Shown: positions 1-11,715, counted from the stretch's first letter. The stretch: 64,000 nt of DNA from Cercophora sp. LCS_1 (GCA_036250225.1 JAPZLL010000010.1:868001-932000), one strand, 5' to 3'. The notes: generated by a model from the sequence alone, not told the origin. Numbers and translations are program-made.

Positions 1-432
1 CTAGGTAGACACTGCTGGTAACACACCAAACAACATCCCCTGAATGCACCATAGCATATTTCCAATCTTTTTGGTGGCAATTGGTTCTCATTTCTCCTAT
101 CATTGGACCCGTCAAAAATAGGAAATAGTCATCACCCTACCACTTGGCAGGGATGAAGTCTACGTTGGGCTGTGGAATGATCCCCAAACATATGTAGCCC
201 GTGTCTTACACGAAATCCCGCCATAGTAAAATACTTTTTTTCTTCCCCCGCTTAGCCTTATCCTAACTTCCCGTGAGCATGGTGACTCAATAATCCAGAC
301 GCTTGTGATATCCGACAACAAAAGACAAAGGATGGGTAGTAATGAGTGTAAGCAAATGATGCAAAGCAACATAGCACCGGGAAATGGGGTTTTCCTCCAA
401 ACGGAATCGACGTGCATCGCGCCGGCATGTCG

Positions 433-2045
433 TCACGCTGGCTCAAACATGTTGTCACCAGTATCGTCGAAGTTCCAGGTACTGTCAATTTCCCCACCAT
501 TTGGAAATCCAGGATTGTAGGTCCCAGAACTTGTTGTTTCATTGGGGTTGGTCTCATACGTCGTTACTTGCATGCTTTGAAACCCGAGAGCGGTGTTTGG
601 TGAAGGTTCGAATATCAGGTGTGCCCCGGGCTGCAGCGGCGGTGTCTGGCGAATCGGCATCAGGGCTGTCGGTGGTGCAGTTGATGGTGCCATTTGTGTT
701 TGTGCTGGAGTTTGTGGTAACAGTGGTGGTGGAGCTCGTCGTCGGAACCGCGGGGGTTGGTCGCTTGGGGAGGTCGTGGAGATGAGAGTTACAAGATCTC
801 GCACAAAATTGGGATTTGTTGGAATGTTGTGGTGTTGCATCATGCCGGGCAGCGCTTGCTCGACGGTGGTGGAAAGATATCGCACGACCTGAACAACCTG
901 CGTAAACAAGGGCTCATCGTACGGCGAGGGCGGTCGGTTGTGTGCGTGCAATGGGAACAACTTAGCCCAAAGTTCGTACCACCTATCCTTCGGGGAAAGA
1001 TTAGAGTTTGTCGTAAGAAGTTCGAGTTCTTCGGGGAAATTGAGCCAGTCGATGTCAAGTACGTCGACCGGCTGGCAGCGCGTCGGCATTGAATGTTGGC
1101 GCCAAGCCTCCAAGGTTCTGAACTTTTCGAGGCAGAGACAACAGTAGTATTCAGGACGAACGTGACACCTTTTGATGTGCTGTGTGACGTGGCTGATGGT
1201 GTCCAGCATCTTACCATAGCAAGAATGATGATATCGCTGCGGATCCAACTTAAGAAACGGACAGGCGAAAAATCGTCGTTGGCTAGTTGAAGAGTCTGGG
1301 TCCGCGAAATCTGGTTGGTCGAGGCCGCTTCGGTGGTCACTGTCGCTGTCATTGGGGCCGCCGCCAACAGGTCTGCGGGGTCGTTTTCTGGGGCCCGGGT
1401 AGCTGCCGCCCGCATTCCCCTGTCCTTGCGCCTTCGGCCGCCCTCCGGACTGCGCCTTCCTCTTTCCTGGCCCAGCGTTTTCATCAAAGGCGGACGGATT
1501 GGCTGAGCCTGAAGGATTTCCAGTTGGGCGGCGGGGGCAATTGTTCCCCACAGGGTTGTATCGCTGCTTGATTCCAACCCGCCGGCTTCCATTTGCATTC
1601 AATTGGTAGCCTCTCTTGACGAGCCTCAGGGGCATGAAGGCCAGCAGAGTGGGATCGATGGGCTGAACAACAACAATTTTGCCTCCATTTGCGCGAACTG
1701 GTTGCCGGTATGGTGGGGTGTCCGAAAATGTAGTCCCTGGGCCCGCGTCAGCCAGACCGGTTCTCTCAGTGCAAAGCGCACGCTAGTTGTGAGTGAGCAC
1801 TTGAAATAAACCGTACCATTATTCCCGCGCCCCTCTCTCCCGTCAAGGGGAGGGCCCGATCGGGAGTTCATGCCTTTCTCAGCATTTTCGACCGCAAGAG
1901 CGACCACAGCAGCGTCTCGGGATGTGCCGTGTCTTAGCCAGAGAGCAAAACTGAAAAGACAACCAGCAATGGCGCAAAGCACGATACTGAAAGGAGAATT
2001 GGCAAATAGATTGTGCAGAAGCGAAAGAGGACTGAGAAGATCCAT
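433..2045 (-). CDS. A1: single-pass membrane protein with C2H2-type fingers (module 1)
   Basis: Two exons are proposed: 2045-1817 and 1736-433, with an 80-nt intron (donor GTACGG, branch GGCTGACG, acceptor CCCAG). They join in phase 1 to give 510 residues. Exon 1 starts MDLLSPLSLLHN and holds one hydrophobic helix (about residues 18-38) followed by RH. Exon 2 has a basic, Gly/Pro-rich stretch (GPRKRPRRP near 191). The finger region is at about 233-298: ACPFLKLDP..C..H..H, then YYCCLC..F..H..C. A Trp motif, RWYELWAKLFP, lies near 327. Without the intron, the finger ORF would start at ATG 1635, overlapping the membrane ORF. The paralogue A2 has the same arrangement and a donor at the matching place, which supports one gene. 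DNA or RNA binding is inferred only from the finger family; the function is unknown. It is divergent from B1. Confidence 0.7.
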
Positions 2046-2217
2046 GCTGTACGGCCCCTTGCTGCGATCGAAACTCCTCGGCGCCCTCGGTGACGTTGTG
2101 TACCTGGCAGTGCTTGAGCGGATATGTGTGAAATTCCCAAGATAGAAAATGCTGGAGTCGAGAAATGCTGCGGGATGTTGTGCACGCACCAGGCGGTCGG
2201 TGACCTGTGGGCCACTC

Positions 2218-2287
2218 GCCAACAAATGTGCCCCAGGGGGAGCTGCACAAATGTGCCAGCCATCGCGAACACACATCTGTGCCAGCC
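2218..2287. promoter_or_regulatory. Cluster of palindromic GCACANNTGTGC-like motifs between A1 and B1
   Basis: Three close copies are visible: ACAAATGTGCCC at 2222, GCACAAATGTGCCAG at 2245 and ACACATCTGTGCCAG at 2271. A related GTGAACATTTGTG lies at 2542. They sit in the divergent space between A1 (starts 2045) and B1 (starts 3366). The rest of 2288-3365 shows no other gene. A TATA-like TTTTATAAAT lies at 3121, about 245 bases before the B1 ATG. The regulatory role is inferred from recurrence beside the paralogues. Confidence 0.45.
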
Positions 2288-3365
2288 AATGCGTCGGTGA
2301 GGGGTGTCTATAGCACTGCGCTTCCCCACTCCCCAAGACAACAGAATGGAAATACCTCATCATGCGGCCCCATGAATGAACAAAACAATTCTCATGCAAG
2401 CAAATTGTAAAAGTACGAAGCTTACATACGGGACAGCGTTCACAAACAGTTATTTTTGCAAGATCTTGATGCGTTGCCCGGCGATTGGACATTGTCACTC
2501 TCAGCGCCCACGAATGTGGGAGCAACACAACCGTGGTCCTTGTGAACATTTGTGAGCGAAGCGACTCAATTCTTTCGGGGCCTATGATGTGTTTATAAAA
2601 GAATGGAGTGATCGATCCATAATCCCAAATACCACGTTTGCTCTTTTGATTTCCAGTGTCTTTCAATTTCCAATGCTCACCCACCAGTGCCAAATGCCTA
2701 ACCCAGAAATGTCAGTGGTCCAGCTGCGAAGGCTTTCAGAGGCAGCGCTAATACGTAGGCAATAGTTCAAGCTGTACCAAGGAGTTTCTCGAGGAATTTA
2801 GACTCCAGCAATGGCTCTCTGACCAGGGCTTGGCAATTCAGGGGAGGCTCTTGCAAGGGGACATCAAGAACCTTCCTGACTCAGAAACCACTCAGTTGTG
2901 CGAAATTTTATTTACCCCGCCAAAGGAAGAGAGGGTTGAGTGATCTTGTAGGGTGGTCTACTCCGGGGGAAGGGACCGGCACGGCTCGCTGGTTGCTTTT
3001 CGTCTTATCATAGCTCAGGCTGTCACCTACGTGCGGGAAAACGGGTACAATAAGAATATGTATTTACTCTCTGCATATTATTAAACCGGATCCCCATCCA
3101 CATTTCAATCTCTGCAACACTTTTATAAATGTGGATGTTGCTTCTCATTGGTGTTGGTTGCTGATAACCGCACTCCATGGCGTGCTCGCTGCCCTACCCC
3201 GTGACAATTCCAGTCAGCCCTCGCAAAATAAGGTAGCTGGCGCAAATGTTTGGCAGTTCTTGGGCTCAAACCACTGGATGGCCAAACCGGACAGCAAAAC
3301 ACTGGAACTCGGTGAACTCTGTCTTTTCATCGGCAGGCCCAACGGCACCACGAGAATTCGGAATC

Positions 3366-5024
3366 ATGTCTGCAAAGCAGGATCCTTCACCCAAGTCAGC
3401 AACACCGCCGCTGAGGACTCTGCGTCCAAAACCGGACCCTGGACCAGACATCGGAACGGACTGTGAAGCAGCCATATACGAGACCATGACCTTTTCCTAT
3501 TGCCCCGACGCATTCCTCGTAGAAATGCCTGAGATTCTCTGGGACTCGGGGATCCACGATCAAGTGTTTGAGGATGCCACGACTCAACCCATCAGCTATC
3601 GACTTAACTATTCTTATGGCAATCACATACCTTCAGAGGACTTCCATGACACATTGGACTTGACCCATCTCTTTGACTCACCTGGAGCGAAATTGACACC
3701 ATCATTGTCCAGGAGTTTGGGCACTGAATCACCAGAAGAAGCGCCGACTCCTTTGGCCGATCGCAGCCCAATGCTTGCATCACAGCCCGTATTCTCCAAT
3801 GGCGTTAGTTCGCAAAGTCTGAGGCGTTAGTATATCCTTGCCCAAGTTGCAGAGGCCTTCCTAATGATTCGATCTGTAGCACCACAAAACCTGAATTTAT
3901 CGCGCTTCCCTCGGCATTGTCTCAATGATGCATTGGGGAGTTCCGGACATCCAAACAACGGCACAAAACTCTGTTCCAAACAAAGTCTTACACCAACGTC
4001 TCAGGCTCAGGTATCCGGCAGGCCACTTTTCTACCTGAAAGGAACCCCTTCGATTGTCGGGACGGCACCCTCCATTCTTCCCGATAACAGCAAGCACGAA
4101 CCCCAAGTTGAGATAAAAATGGGCAATCTAAGGTGGCCTGACGTTGCCTCTCCTGAGCAAGAAGACGCAAAGAAACTGGAAAGCCGCTGCGGCACCATGT
4201 CGAAACCCCGTCAAGGTAGACAAAGCAGTCACAGTAGAAGCCGGCCATGGGCTTGTCCGTTTTACAGACGGAATCCCTTTGCTCACAGCAGCTGTGTGAG
4301 CTTGTCCATGAAGAGGATCAGGGATGTGAAGCAGCACCTTCGGCGGGCGCACTACCAACCGGGGCCGGGATGCGCAGCATACTCGTCAGAGGACACCTCG
4401 GCACCACATTTCCGGTCGGGAGAATGCAACTCCCAGCCCACCAGGGCACCGGGTGGTCCAGAGTTTGTGGCAAAGGAGGCTCAAGACTTCCTACATAAAA
4501 AGGCTGACCGGACCATGTCGGAAGAAGAGCAATATTTCAAGATTTTCGACAGCTTGTTTGGAGCGACCACGTCCAGCCTTGATCCACATCTGGGCAACAT
4601 AGTGGAGGAGACGATGAACACGGTGTCTGGCTTTTGGAAAGAACGGGCGACGGACATAATCCCGCTGGTCCTCAAATCAGGACCAGCCTTTACGGGAAGT
4701 CAGACCGACATCGAGGGTCTCATGCTGAGGTTGTTCGATGAAGTCAAAGTCCAGTTCACCCAGCGGGTCCAAGGACACTCAGCTGAGTTCTCGGCTCCAG
4801 ATCCATCCTGGGAAGCTCTGGAAGACGGTGAGGAGACTTTGAAGGCGGAACGAAGTGGCCGTCAAGCATACGTTACATCAAGACTTGGTCCGTTGAATGG
4901 CTTGCCAGCGCAAGTCTCCGAGGCTCTGGAAGCCCAAAGCTGGACGCAGTATGGCGGCAGTGAAGTGAGCTACTATGAATGGTGCCAAGACCCAGACGAT
5001 CTAGAGGACCATCTCAACAAGTAG
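3366..5024 (+). CDS. B1: C2H2-type zinc-finger protein with degenerate second finger (module 1)
   Basis: Two exons. Exon 1 starts at ATG 3366 (MSAKQDPSPK), chosen because it aligns with the B2 start; an in-frame ATG at 3246 is an alternative. The intron boundaries are not firm: 3804-3854 (GTTAGT to GCAGAG) keeps frame and gives about 535 residues, but B2 and B3 have a phase-1 intron at this point. The N-terminal half is acidic and low in complexity. The first finger (ACPFYRRNPFAHSSC, then KRIRDVKQHLRRAH) is intact near residues 278-312. The second has lost the YCPxC part seen in B2 and B3 and reads GPGCAAYSSEDTS. The C-terminal part keeps the B hallmark (VAKEAQDF..KADRTMSEEEQ, then LGNIVEETM and LFDEVKV). 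It is probably nuclear; the function is unknown. Confidence 0.75.
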
Positions 5025-5485
5025 CACAAATAAACGGAGTGGGAGTTGTTCGCGTCGTCCGTCTTGTCCCTTGACACCCTTGGCACCTTGTCGCCCGCAT
5101 CGGCGTCAGCAGCCAGCGGCGACTCAAGTAATGCCAAGTGCCCATGTACCGGAAAGACCGGTCGTGCATCTCGTCGTGCATTTTTGGGAGGCATAATTCA
5201 TTGATTCGATAGATGCGAATTCGGTTCTGGCATCTCATCATTCGTGGGATGAAACACTGCAACCCGGTGGCTCCTCGACAACAACACGAGTTCCATGCCT
5301 CCGGGACCCATCTGGGCATCAGTTGTCATGTCGCATGCGCGCGGGCTGTCTGCAAGCACAGCAAGGCGACATGAAGTTCGGAGTGAGGGCCGAAGTCGGG
5401 AACGCCCGTGGCACCACCAATGACGTCGAGGGATGAAGGTCGTTTCGTCGCGGCGAAGAAAGCCAATCAAATTGCAGTGCCCATT

Positions 5486-5500
5486 CAGAGCACATGCGTG
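5486..5500. promoter_or_regulatory. GCACANNNGTGC-like palindrome between B1 and C1
   Basis: GAGCACATGCGTGC lies in the B1-C1 intergenic space (5025-6078), where no other gene is supportable. It is a looser version of the motif in the A-B spaces. Confidence 0.3.
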
Positions 5501-5982
5501 CATTTCGCTTACACGCGCCCCGATTGGCTGGTATATTCAGGTGTCGCACCGAAACCCCGCGCCCCGTTGAGCTTGGGGGTACAGGGGGGGCAGGGGCTCA
5601 GGCAATCGCATGCAAGCCCTGGTCGATCCTTATGCATCGGCTGAGTCTGTGACCACTGAGGTACCCTCGGCCAGACAAAACACGGGCAATCGACCCCTGG
5701 CAGGTATCTTTCTGCAGACAGCTCACAACCGTGGTACACGTCAAAGAGGTCCCCTGATAACTCGTAAACGTGGGCAGAGATTTCCAAGTTAGACCCGATG
5801 TCTTCAAGACACGCTGGCCCAGCACTTTCGTTCTCGTCCACCACCTCCCTGCCGGTCCCGTGACACGACCAGCTGGCCCCAGACAGGTCAAGCTTTTCTC
5901 GTGGAGAAAGCTCGCCCATCTCCAGGCCCCCATCCCGGGCGCTGCACTCGACCCCTTTGCCTTCCCGAATTCCACTCGGACC

Positions 5983-5992
5983 CTTATATAAC
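5983..5992 (+). promoter_or_regulatory. TATA-like box of C1
   Basis: CTTATATAAC lies about 87 bases before the ATG at 6079. It is followed by a nine-codon upstream ORF (ATG 6013, MRAAKIFFP, TGA 6040-6042) that ends before the proposed C1 start. Confidence 0.4.
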
Positions 5993-6078
5993 TCCTGGAC
6001 GCGATCCCCGGCCATGAGGGCTGCCAAGATTTTCTTCCCTTGAACTTTGCCACCCATTCCAGCAAATTTTCGCCGGGT

Positions 6079-7434
6079 ATGCGAAGCTGGTCCTTCACTC
6101 GGACTGGGACGTCTCCCCTGGGCGGCCCGACGTCCGATTCGCATGAACAGCGAGATCTTGAATCACGATTGCCGAGGTACCATTCCTCCGGAGCCACCCA
6201 GCTTGCCCAAGTGGGTGCCGGCTGGGTATGGGACCTTGAGCCCGAGGGTGAAGACGGGCCTCTTCGCACCACTGGTGCTCTTTCCCGGCCTGAACGGGTT
6301 GGCTCCCTCGTCTCACCCAAGTTAGATGCCGTCTCTGGCGGTGGCCGATTGTCAACAAACAAGCTGAGTAGATTGTGTCGTACCGGGAGTCGCTCCACCG
6401 ACAGAATCCACTACACTACACGACCAGTTGCGGGTTCTGGCATCAAACGTCCCAGCGCCCCGGTCCCGAGATCATCATACGTGCGTCGTGGTCGTCCCAT
6501 TCCCAGATGGGACGCACTCGCATCATCGTCGCCATCCGGGACTGCACTTGTCGACGACGGCAACACCGCTTTGCATGACGCGTCCACATCTTCGGAAAGC
6601 GGTCAAGACACCTCCGCGTCTTCGGGCATGAGCGTCTCGGACTGCCATTCCGATCTCGGCAGTGACCTGGACGAACAGGTCCTTGCACCTCTTCGGCGCC
6701 ATCTCACCGCCGCCGACGACGACACTGTCCTGTCGCTCCGTCCCGATCTTGCGGGCCTTCTCCCGGACATGAAGGACCGGTTTTACAATACGTTTCTCGC
6801 CTGGAGGGCGCGCGCGCGCTACATCATCGCGCCGGACCACCGCATCCAGCCGCGCCACCAGCGTTCCATCTTTGTGGAATCGTACGACGCATCCACCTCG
6901 ACGACGCTCATCACGCCCGTCCACGGCTACTATCCGCTCGCTTGTCCGTTCTCGTTCTTTTCGCCGCGCCCTTGCACCCCGCTTTCGAGCGTCCCGCGTC
7001 TCATCGACCACCTCCACACCCTCCACCGAGAGCCGATCTACTGTCCGGTCTGCGGAGATAGCTTCAAGACGTGCCACCTCCGCGACGACCACGTCCGGAT
7101 GCAGGCCTGTGGATACAATGAACAATTTGAAGCAGACGGACTGAACAATCGATGTTTGGAGGAAATCCGGGATCTAGACGACCCGTCGTTGGATGAAGAG
7201 GGAAGATGGGTGAGGATTTGGGACGTTATTTATCCAGAAGAGGAAGCTCCGTCGCCTTGGGTGACCGAGGGGAGGGGACTGGAGGTTGTCATGATTGAAG
7301 ATTGGTGGAGAGCTGAGGGTCACAGATGTGTGGAGGAATATTTGGAGGAGAGGGGTGAGTGGGACGGTGAGGTTGTGGATGCAATGGTGGCGGCGATTGG
7401 TAGTTTGTGGAAGGACAGAGTTTTGGATGCGTGA
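6079..7434 (+). CDS. C1: C2H2-type zinc-finger protein (module 1)
   Basis: A single open frame of 451 residues from ATG 6079. The frame extends upstream only to a TTG, so 6079 is the first ATG; the next is at 6628. The first half is low in complexity (Ser/Thr/Arg-rich, then acidic). A block shared with C2 (STTLITPxxGYYPLACPF) leads into the finger pair at about 288-344: ACPFSFFSPRPC..LIDHLHTLH, then YCPVCGDSF..RDDHVRMQAC. The C-terminal domain has DDPSLDEEGRW, RIWDVIYP and SPWVTEGRGLE, all matched in C2 and C3. It follows B1 on the same strand, as C2 follows B2. Nucleic-acid binding is a family inference; the specific role is unknown. Confidence 0.8.
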   Translation: MRSWSFTRTGTSPLGGPTSDSHEQRDLESRLPRYHSSGATQLAQVGAGWVWDLEPEGEDGPLRTTGALSRPERVGSLVSPKLDAVSGGGRLSTNKLSRLCRTGSRSTDRIHYTTRPVAGSGIKRPSAPVPRSSYVRRGRPIPRWDALASSSPSGTALVDDGNTALHDASTSSESGQDTSASSGMSVSDCHSDLGSDLDEQVLAPLRRHLTAADDDTVLSLRPDLAGLLPDMKDRFYNTFLAWRARARYIIAPDHRIQPRHQRSIFVESYDASTSTTLITPVHGYYPLACPFSFFSPRPCTPLSSVPRLIDHLHTLHREPIYCPVCGDSFKTCHLRDDHVRMQACGYNEQFEADGLNNRCLEEIRDLDDPSLDEEGRWVRIWDVIYPEEEAPSPWVTEGRGLEVVMIEDWWRAEGHRCVEEYLEERGEWDGEVVDAMVAAIGSLWKDRVLDA

Positions 7435-7974
7435 CGTTTCCATTCATTGTCAGTTTGGTTTCGCTCCGCCCCCCGATCTGCTCTTTTTGGGCCCGTTTTT
7501 TTTCTTTTTTTTTTCTTTGGCGTATCTCTTCTCTTCGCGGATGTTGGCTGGCTCTTGAGATTGTTTCGGGAGATGACCCTTGGTCATGAACATGATGAGT
7601 CCCGTTGTTTGAGCTTGGAAGACGATCTTTACACCACGCCCCTTATCAGGAAGGACACCAGGTAGTAACACAGCACAATATAAACAGTAAATAAAAACCG
7701 CAATTGGAATCTTGGCGAGGTTCATCTCATGTTCAAGCAATAGCAACAGCATGAGCATAGGACACCCTTGAAGCGGTATCTTCTGGATGACGCGCTGCCT
7801 AAATGCTTGGAGATTGAGGAGGGAAAAAAAGGATTGCCCCGCTCAAACTGGGTAGGAGACACAAGTTCCACGGTCTGAGGCGTGCCAGAGGGTCAAGCTC
7901 CACCACCAACTCTCTGACCGAAATAATTATGGCTCGCCCATGCCATCACGGCAAATCTACCGCCCCAATGGCCT
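7435..7974. other. Intergenic space between C1 and D1
   Basis: This holds T-rich runs (7498-7520) and short ORFs without family features. A hydrophobic minus-strand ORF at 7450-7758 ends in a Lys run caused by the T tract and is not supported. No gene is called. Confidence 0.5.
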
Positions 7975-8358
7975 TCAAACCTCGGGCTCTGAGCATGGAA
8001 TGCTTCTCAAACCTGAGAGGCCGATACGGCGTGAAGCATGATCGTTAGCTTCCCAAAAATCACATCCGGCGCCGTTTGGGCACTCCTTCGCCGTTTTAGG
8101 CCTACGCTGGTCTAGTAATGTCGCGCCGCCCTGGTCCGCGTCGTCGCCGTGGTTGAAGACCTCTCTCAACTCTTCCAGTGGACGCTTATTAGGTTGCTTG
8201 ACCGCATGGTAATGATCATCGGCAACAATAAGGCCCTGGATTAAAGTTAGTGGTGTGGCGAGGAGAAAAGAAAAACCAAGAATTATTGTTGAAACTAACC
8301 AGTAAAACACGGCTGCTGTCGGAACTGTGACAGCCAACAAAACTCTGTGAGGAATCAT
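7975..8358 (-). other. D1: small ORF with hydrophobic N-terminus, homologous to a segment after C2
   Basis: The ORF starts at ATG 8358 (MIPHRVLLAVTVPTAAVFYW) and could encode 127 residues with one hydrophobic stretch. A canonical intron (GTTAGT to CACTAAC to CCAG, 64 nt, about 8300-8237) lies within it. Splicing it would shift frame and end the protein after about 42 residues, so the product is uncertain. The segment near 8075-8120 (LLDQRRPKTAKE) matches 16880-16925 at nucleotide level (CCGTTTG..CTTC.CCGTTT.AGGCCTACGCTG). The pair shows that the duplicated unit extends past C. The start weakly resembles the A2 N-terminus (LAVTV..VFY). It may be a gene relic. Confidence 0.35.
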
Positions 8359-8706
8359 AAGGCGGTGCCGCGTTTTATAAGCTTAATTATCTAGCCTCAG
8401 TTCATGTCGACATAGAACTACTCCACCTGTGGGTGCCGATACAGGTGTGCTAATCTTGCCTTGAGGGTCTTTTGCAGCACCACTGATGTGAGAGAAGGGG
8501 AAACCGTATTTTATTTTGAATCCCATAACCGCCGGAATGGCCGAAAGGTTGAATGACAGTTCTAGTCTATTTAAGCGTTTTCTTTCATCGGGCGCTGTCA
8601 TGATATAGCAAGCAAGGGACTTGGGAGAATTGATACGCATCCAGTAAAAGATACTGGTTAATCTTGAGCGGATGCCCATCGGAAAAGAAAACAAACATGA
8701 AGGGAG

Positions 8707-10323
8707 TCAATCTTGATGAAAAAGTTCAACCTCATCAGTGTTCCCGCGTATCCAATGAGAACCAGATAGATCCTGAAAGCCACCTCCGTCGCCATGTTCA
8801 CCAACTCCTTCCTGCTGCTCAGCCAAGTCATCATGGCCAACAAAAGGATCCATGTACTCCGGGACAAGGGCGGTCCTTGGTGATTGGCTTAGCAGGGACT
8901 GACGGGGCAGCGGGAGCTCCGGGGGCAACGCCGGCGCTTGGGGTGGCTTGTGTCGATATCGCCGCGGCGGGTTGATGATGCTGCAGACCATCGCCAAGAC
9001 TCCCTCCTGAAAGCTGTCTTGGGTATTGAGCGGGACGTTGAAACGAACCATGAGCGCAGGAAACAGCCTCCTGATACCGTGTGCAAGCAACTCCTGTGTC
9101 TGCAATGGTTCGTCATATGGCGAGAGGGGGCGATCGGCGCGGTGTAGCGGGAACAGCTTATCCCAGAGCTCGTACCACTTTTGGCAATCTGACAGCCTAG
9201 CTGTTGTGCTAAGGGATCCGTTCGTGCAATCGTCAGGGCTGAGGAGGTCTATTTCTTCGGGATCCATCCATTGGCACGCTTGCTGTCCCGAGTGTCCCCG
9301 CAGCTCCTCGAGGCTCTTGAACTGTCGCCAGCAGACGCTGCAGTAGTGTTGGGGTAAGATGTGAGACCGCTTGATGTGTTGCACAACGCGACTGACATTC
9401 GAGTGCTTCTTTCCCGAACAAGCAGCATGGTAGCGGTGCGGGTCGAGCTTGAGGAAGGGACAGGCGAAGGATTTGCCGCCAGAAGGCACAGATATGCCGG
9501 CTTGATTTTCCGATTGGGGGCCCTCGCCATCGTTGTCGCTGCCGCTATCATTGGGGGAACCGTTGGGTTGCTTGCGCCGTCGCTTCCTTGGTGTGTCCCT
9601 CGCCACATTTCTTGTGCCATTGGACGACGTCCCGGACGCATCGTTTGATGGGCTAATTTCCGGAGCTGCATGCAGAAGCGAAGGATCCACCAAGCTGCTA
9701 GAAGGGTCCCCGTTGTGGTTGTGGTTGGGCAGATTGTTGGTGCCGCTTGGGTGCCGAGAGTGGCCGTTGGAGATGGGACGTTTTTGGAGAGGAAAGAAGT
9801 CACCCAAAAATTTGGCGGAAATGCCTCTGAGGCCTGACTGATACCCAATTTTCAAGAGGGTGCAGTGGATATGCCGAGCCACGGTCGCTGCTGCACCGGG
9901 ACTGGCCTGCACCTGGCATTGCAGCGTGCTGCTCACAGCATAAGCTACCCGGCGTATCGGAGCCCCAGGACCAAGAGAGAGTGCATCATCACGGGAGCAC
10001 TGGGGGTAATCTTTGCTTCCGAGTCAGTTCAATACCCCACAAATGCCAATGGTGCTGATTTGCATCGTACCATCATCCGGCCGGCAATTTCCAGGAAATG
10101 CGACGGCGAGTAATGAATTTGGCTCTCCATCCTTAGTGTGGCGTCTATCGCTGTTATCGCGGTGCTGGAATGCCGCAATACAAGCAAGGCGCACACAAAT
10201 GGAGAAGCAAAAGCGGAGGATGCCGACGATGGCGACGACCCCAAAAGAGCTGAGGAAGAGCACGCTCGAAAGGGTGATTGGAGGATAGAAGACGCGACTG
10301 AAAACAGTGACTGCGAGGACCAT
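8707..10323 (-). CDS. A2: single-pass membrane protein with C2H2-type fingers (module 2)
   Basis: The finger ORF has no ATG at its 5' end; the earliest start-like codon is a GTG at 9936. Upstream in the same frame, interrupted by one TGA, is an ORF starting ATG 10323 (MVLAVTVFSR) with a hydrophobic helix at about residues 19-50. An intron 10070-10011 (donor GTACGA, CTGAC branch, acceptor GCAAAG, 60 nt) removes the stop and gives 518 residues. Other in-frame acceptors exist, so the junction is provisional. With it, exon 2 is 1304 nt, the same as in A1. A basic patch (PRKRRRKQP) precedes the fingers at about 268-330 (ACPFLKLDPHRYHAAC..H..H, YCSVC..F..H..C). KWYELWDKLFP and RPLSPYDEP follow, as in A1. 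It is probably membrane-tethered; the function is unknown. Confidence 0.7.
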
Positions 10324-10500
10324 TGTGAAGGGACAAAAGCGTTCAGTGTGTAACGCCTTTGTAGAACGTCGACTTTCGCTGGCGTTACGACGGTTTTGTT
10401 TCAGTCAAGACGTTGCTGCTCGTGGAACAGAAGTTCGGATGCAAGTAATTTCCATGTACCTATGCGCAAGGATTGTCCGCTGACCAGCAGCCTCTCCCAA

Positions 10501-10556
10501 CACAAATGTGTCAAACAACGACAGCACAGATGTGAGAGTATCGCCAGGCACATTTG
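10501..10556. promoter_or_regulatory. Cluster of palindromic GCACANNTGTGC-like motifs between A2 and B2
   Basis: CACAAATGTG (10501), GCACAGATGTG (10524) and GGCACATTTG (10547) lie in the divergent A2-B2 space. AAACATTTGTGTT (10777) is a further variant. This mirrors the A1-B1 cluster. The rest of 10324-11715 shows only short ORFs without recognisable features. Confidence 0.45.
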
Positions 10557-11715
10557 ATCAGCTCCAGGTCTCACACCAGGGGTACAACTATCAACTACAT
10601 CACTCATCCGCGAATGATCAAATTTCCTTTGGTTGAGTTATCCTCCCCTGAGGCGTATGAGACCTAATCTGACATAGTCTATCATTTCGACCGAGGTAAG
10701 GTAAAAATATCTTGTGGTGACAGGAACGATTAGGGGTGACGTCAAATTACTGAGCGAGATCGTGCGCAGATTAGAAAACATTTGTGTTAAGACATGAATC
10801 TCATGACTGCAGGCGAGAAACTGGTTTCCCTGTAATGCACCTCCCCCGCAGGTTATTTCACGGCGGCAAAAATTACAAAGTCTATTTCCTCTCCGACCTT
10901 GTCATGCACCATTTTCGGATCACCAAGCGACAACAAATTCCACTCCCACCATCAAAGATGTCGGATACTAACAAAAAGATGGGGTGCGTACCACCTGAAG
11001 ATTGTTTCCTCCAGCTGACACCGTTATTAGGCTTATTTCTGAACCAACTTCAAGGGAGATTCGACTTCAACTGTGGCTTTCTGATGAAAGTCTTGCTCTT
11101 CAGGGCCGGTTATTGATTGGCTTGCACAATGCGTCCCATTCAATTGGAGAGTCAAAAAAAGGATTCAGAACTACTTCATACCCCCAAGGAAGAAAAGTCT
11201 GTCCGGTCCGTCCAGAGAAGATCACTCCGCCGCTACGAAGCTAACAACTCTCAGCACGAGCATCCATTCACCTCATGTTGAAGTTGGGGGGTTACGGAGC
11301 GGGTAGGATCAATCGACTCCCTAGTAGCCCAAGTAATCAGTGATGGCTTTCATATTCACGACTTTTAGAGTATTTCAACAGAGAGCAAAAGGCTTACCAG
11401 GTGCCTGGGTTCGCACTTCGGGTGTCGCGAGATGTGAGGGCTGCCCAATGGACCAATAGGACCCAGCCTGCCCCTGTCCAAATAATAGAGCCACACCCCC
11501 TCCATGGGGGTGTCTATCCTGAGTCAACCTTGGCTCGAAAGTCCGACACAATTGTGTTGAAACACAGCCCAACGCCAAATACCCAGGAAGCAGTGGCACA
11601 CGCTGCGCGCAATATGGTACTCACGCTGGCTCACTTTGCTCAGCGCTGTTGACAATAATCATCGGTCACGCCCCTCTTGGGCTACTTTTTTTTTTTTCGT
11701 TATTGATTGAGCAAG

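Noticed and set aside
1626..2693. A continuous 355-codon minus-strand ORF as one protein
   Set aside because: The part upstream of 2045 has no family features and the end overlaps A1 in another frame; an intron at 1737-1816 explains the membrane exon better.
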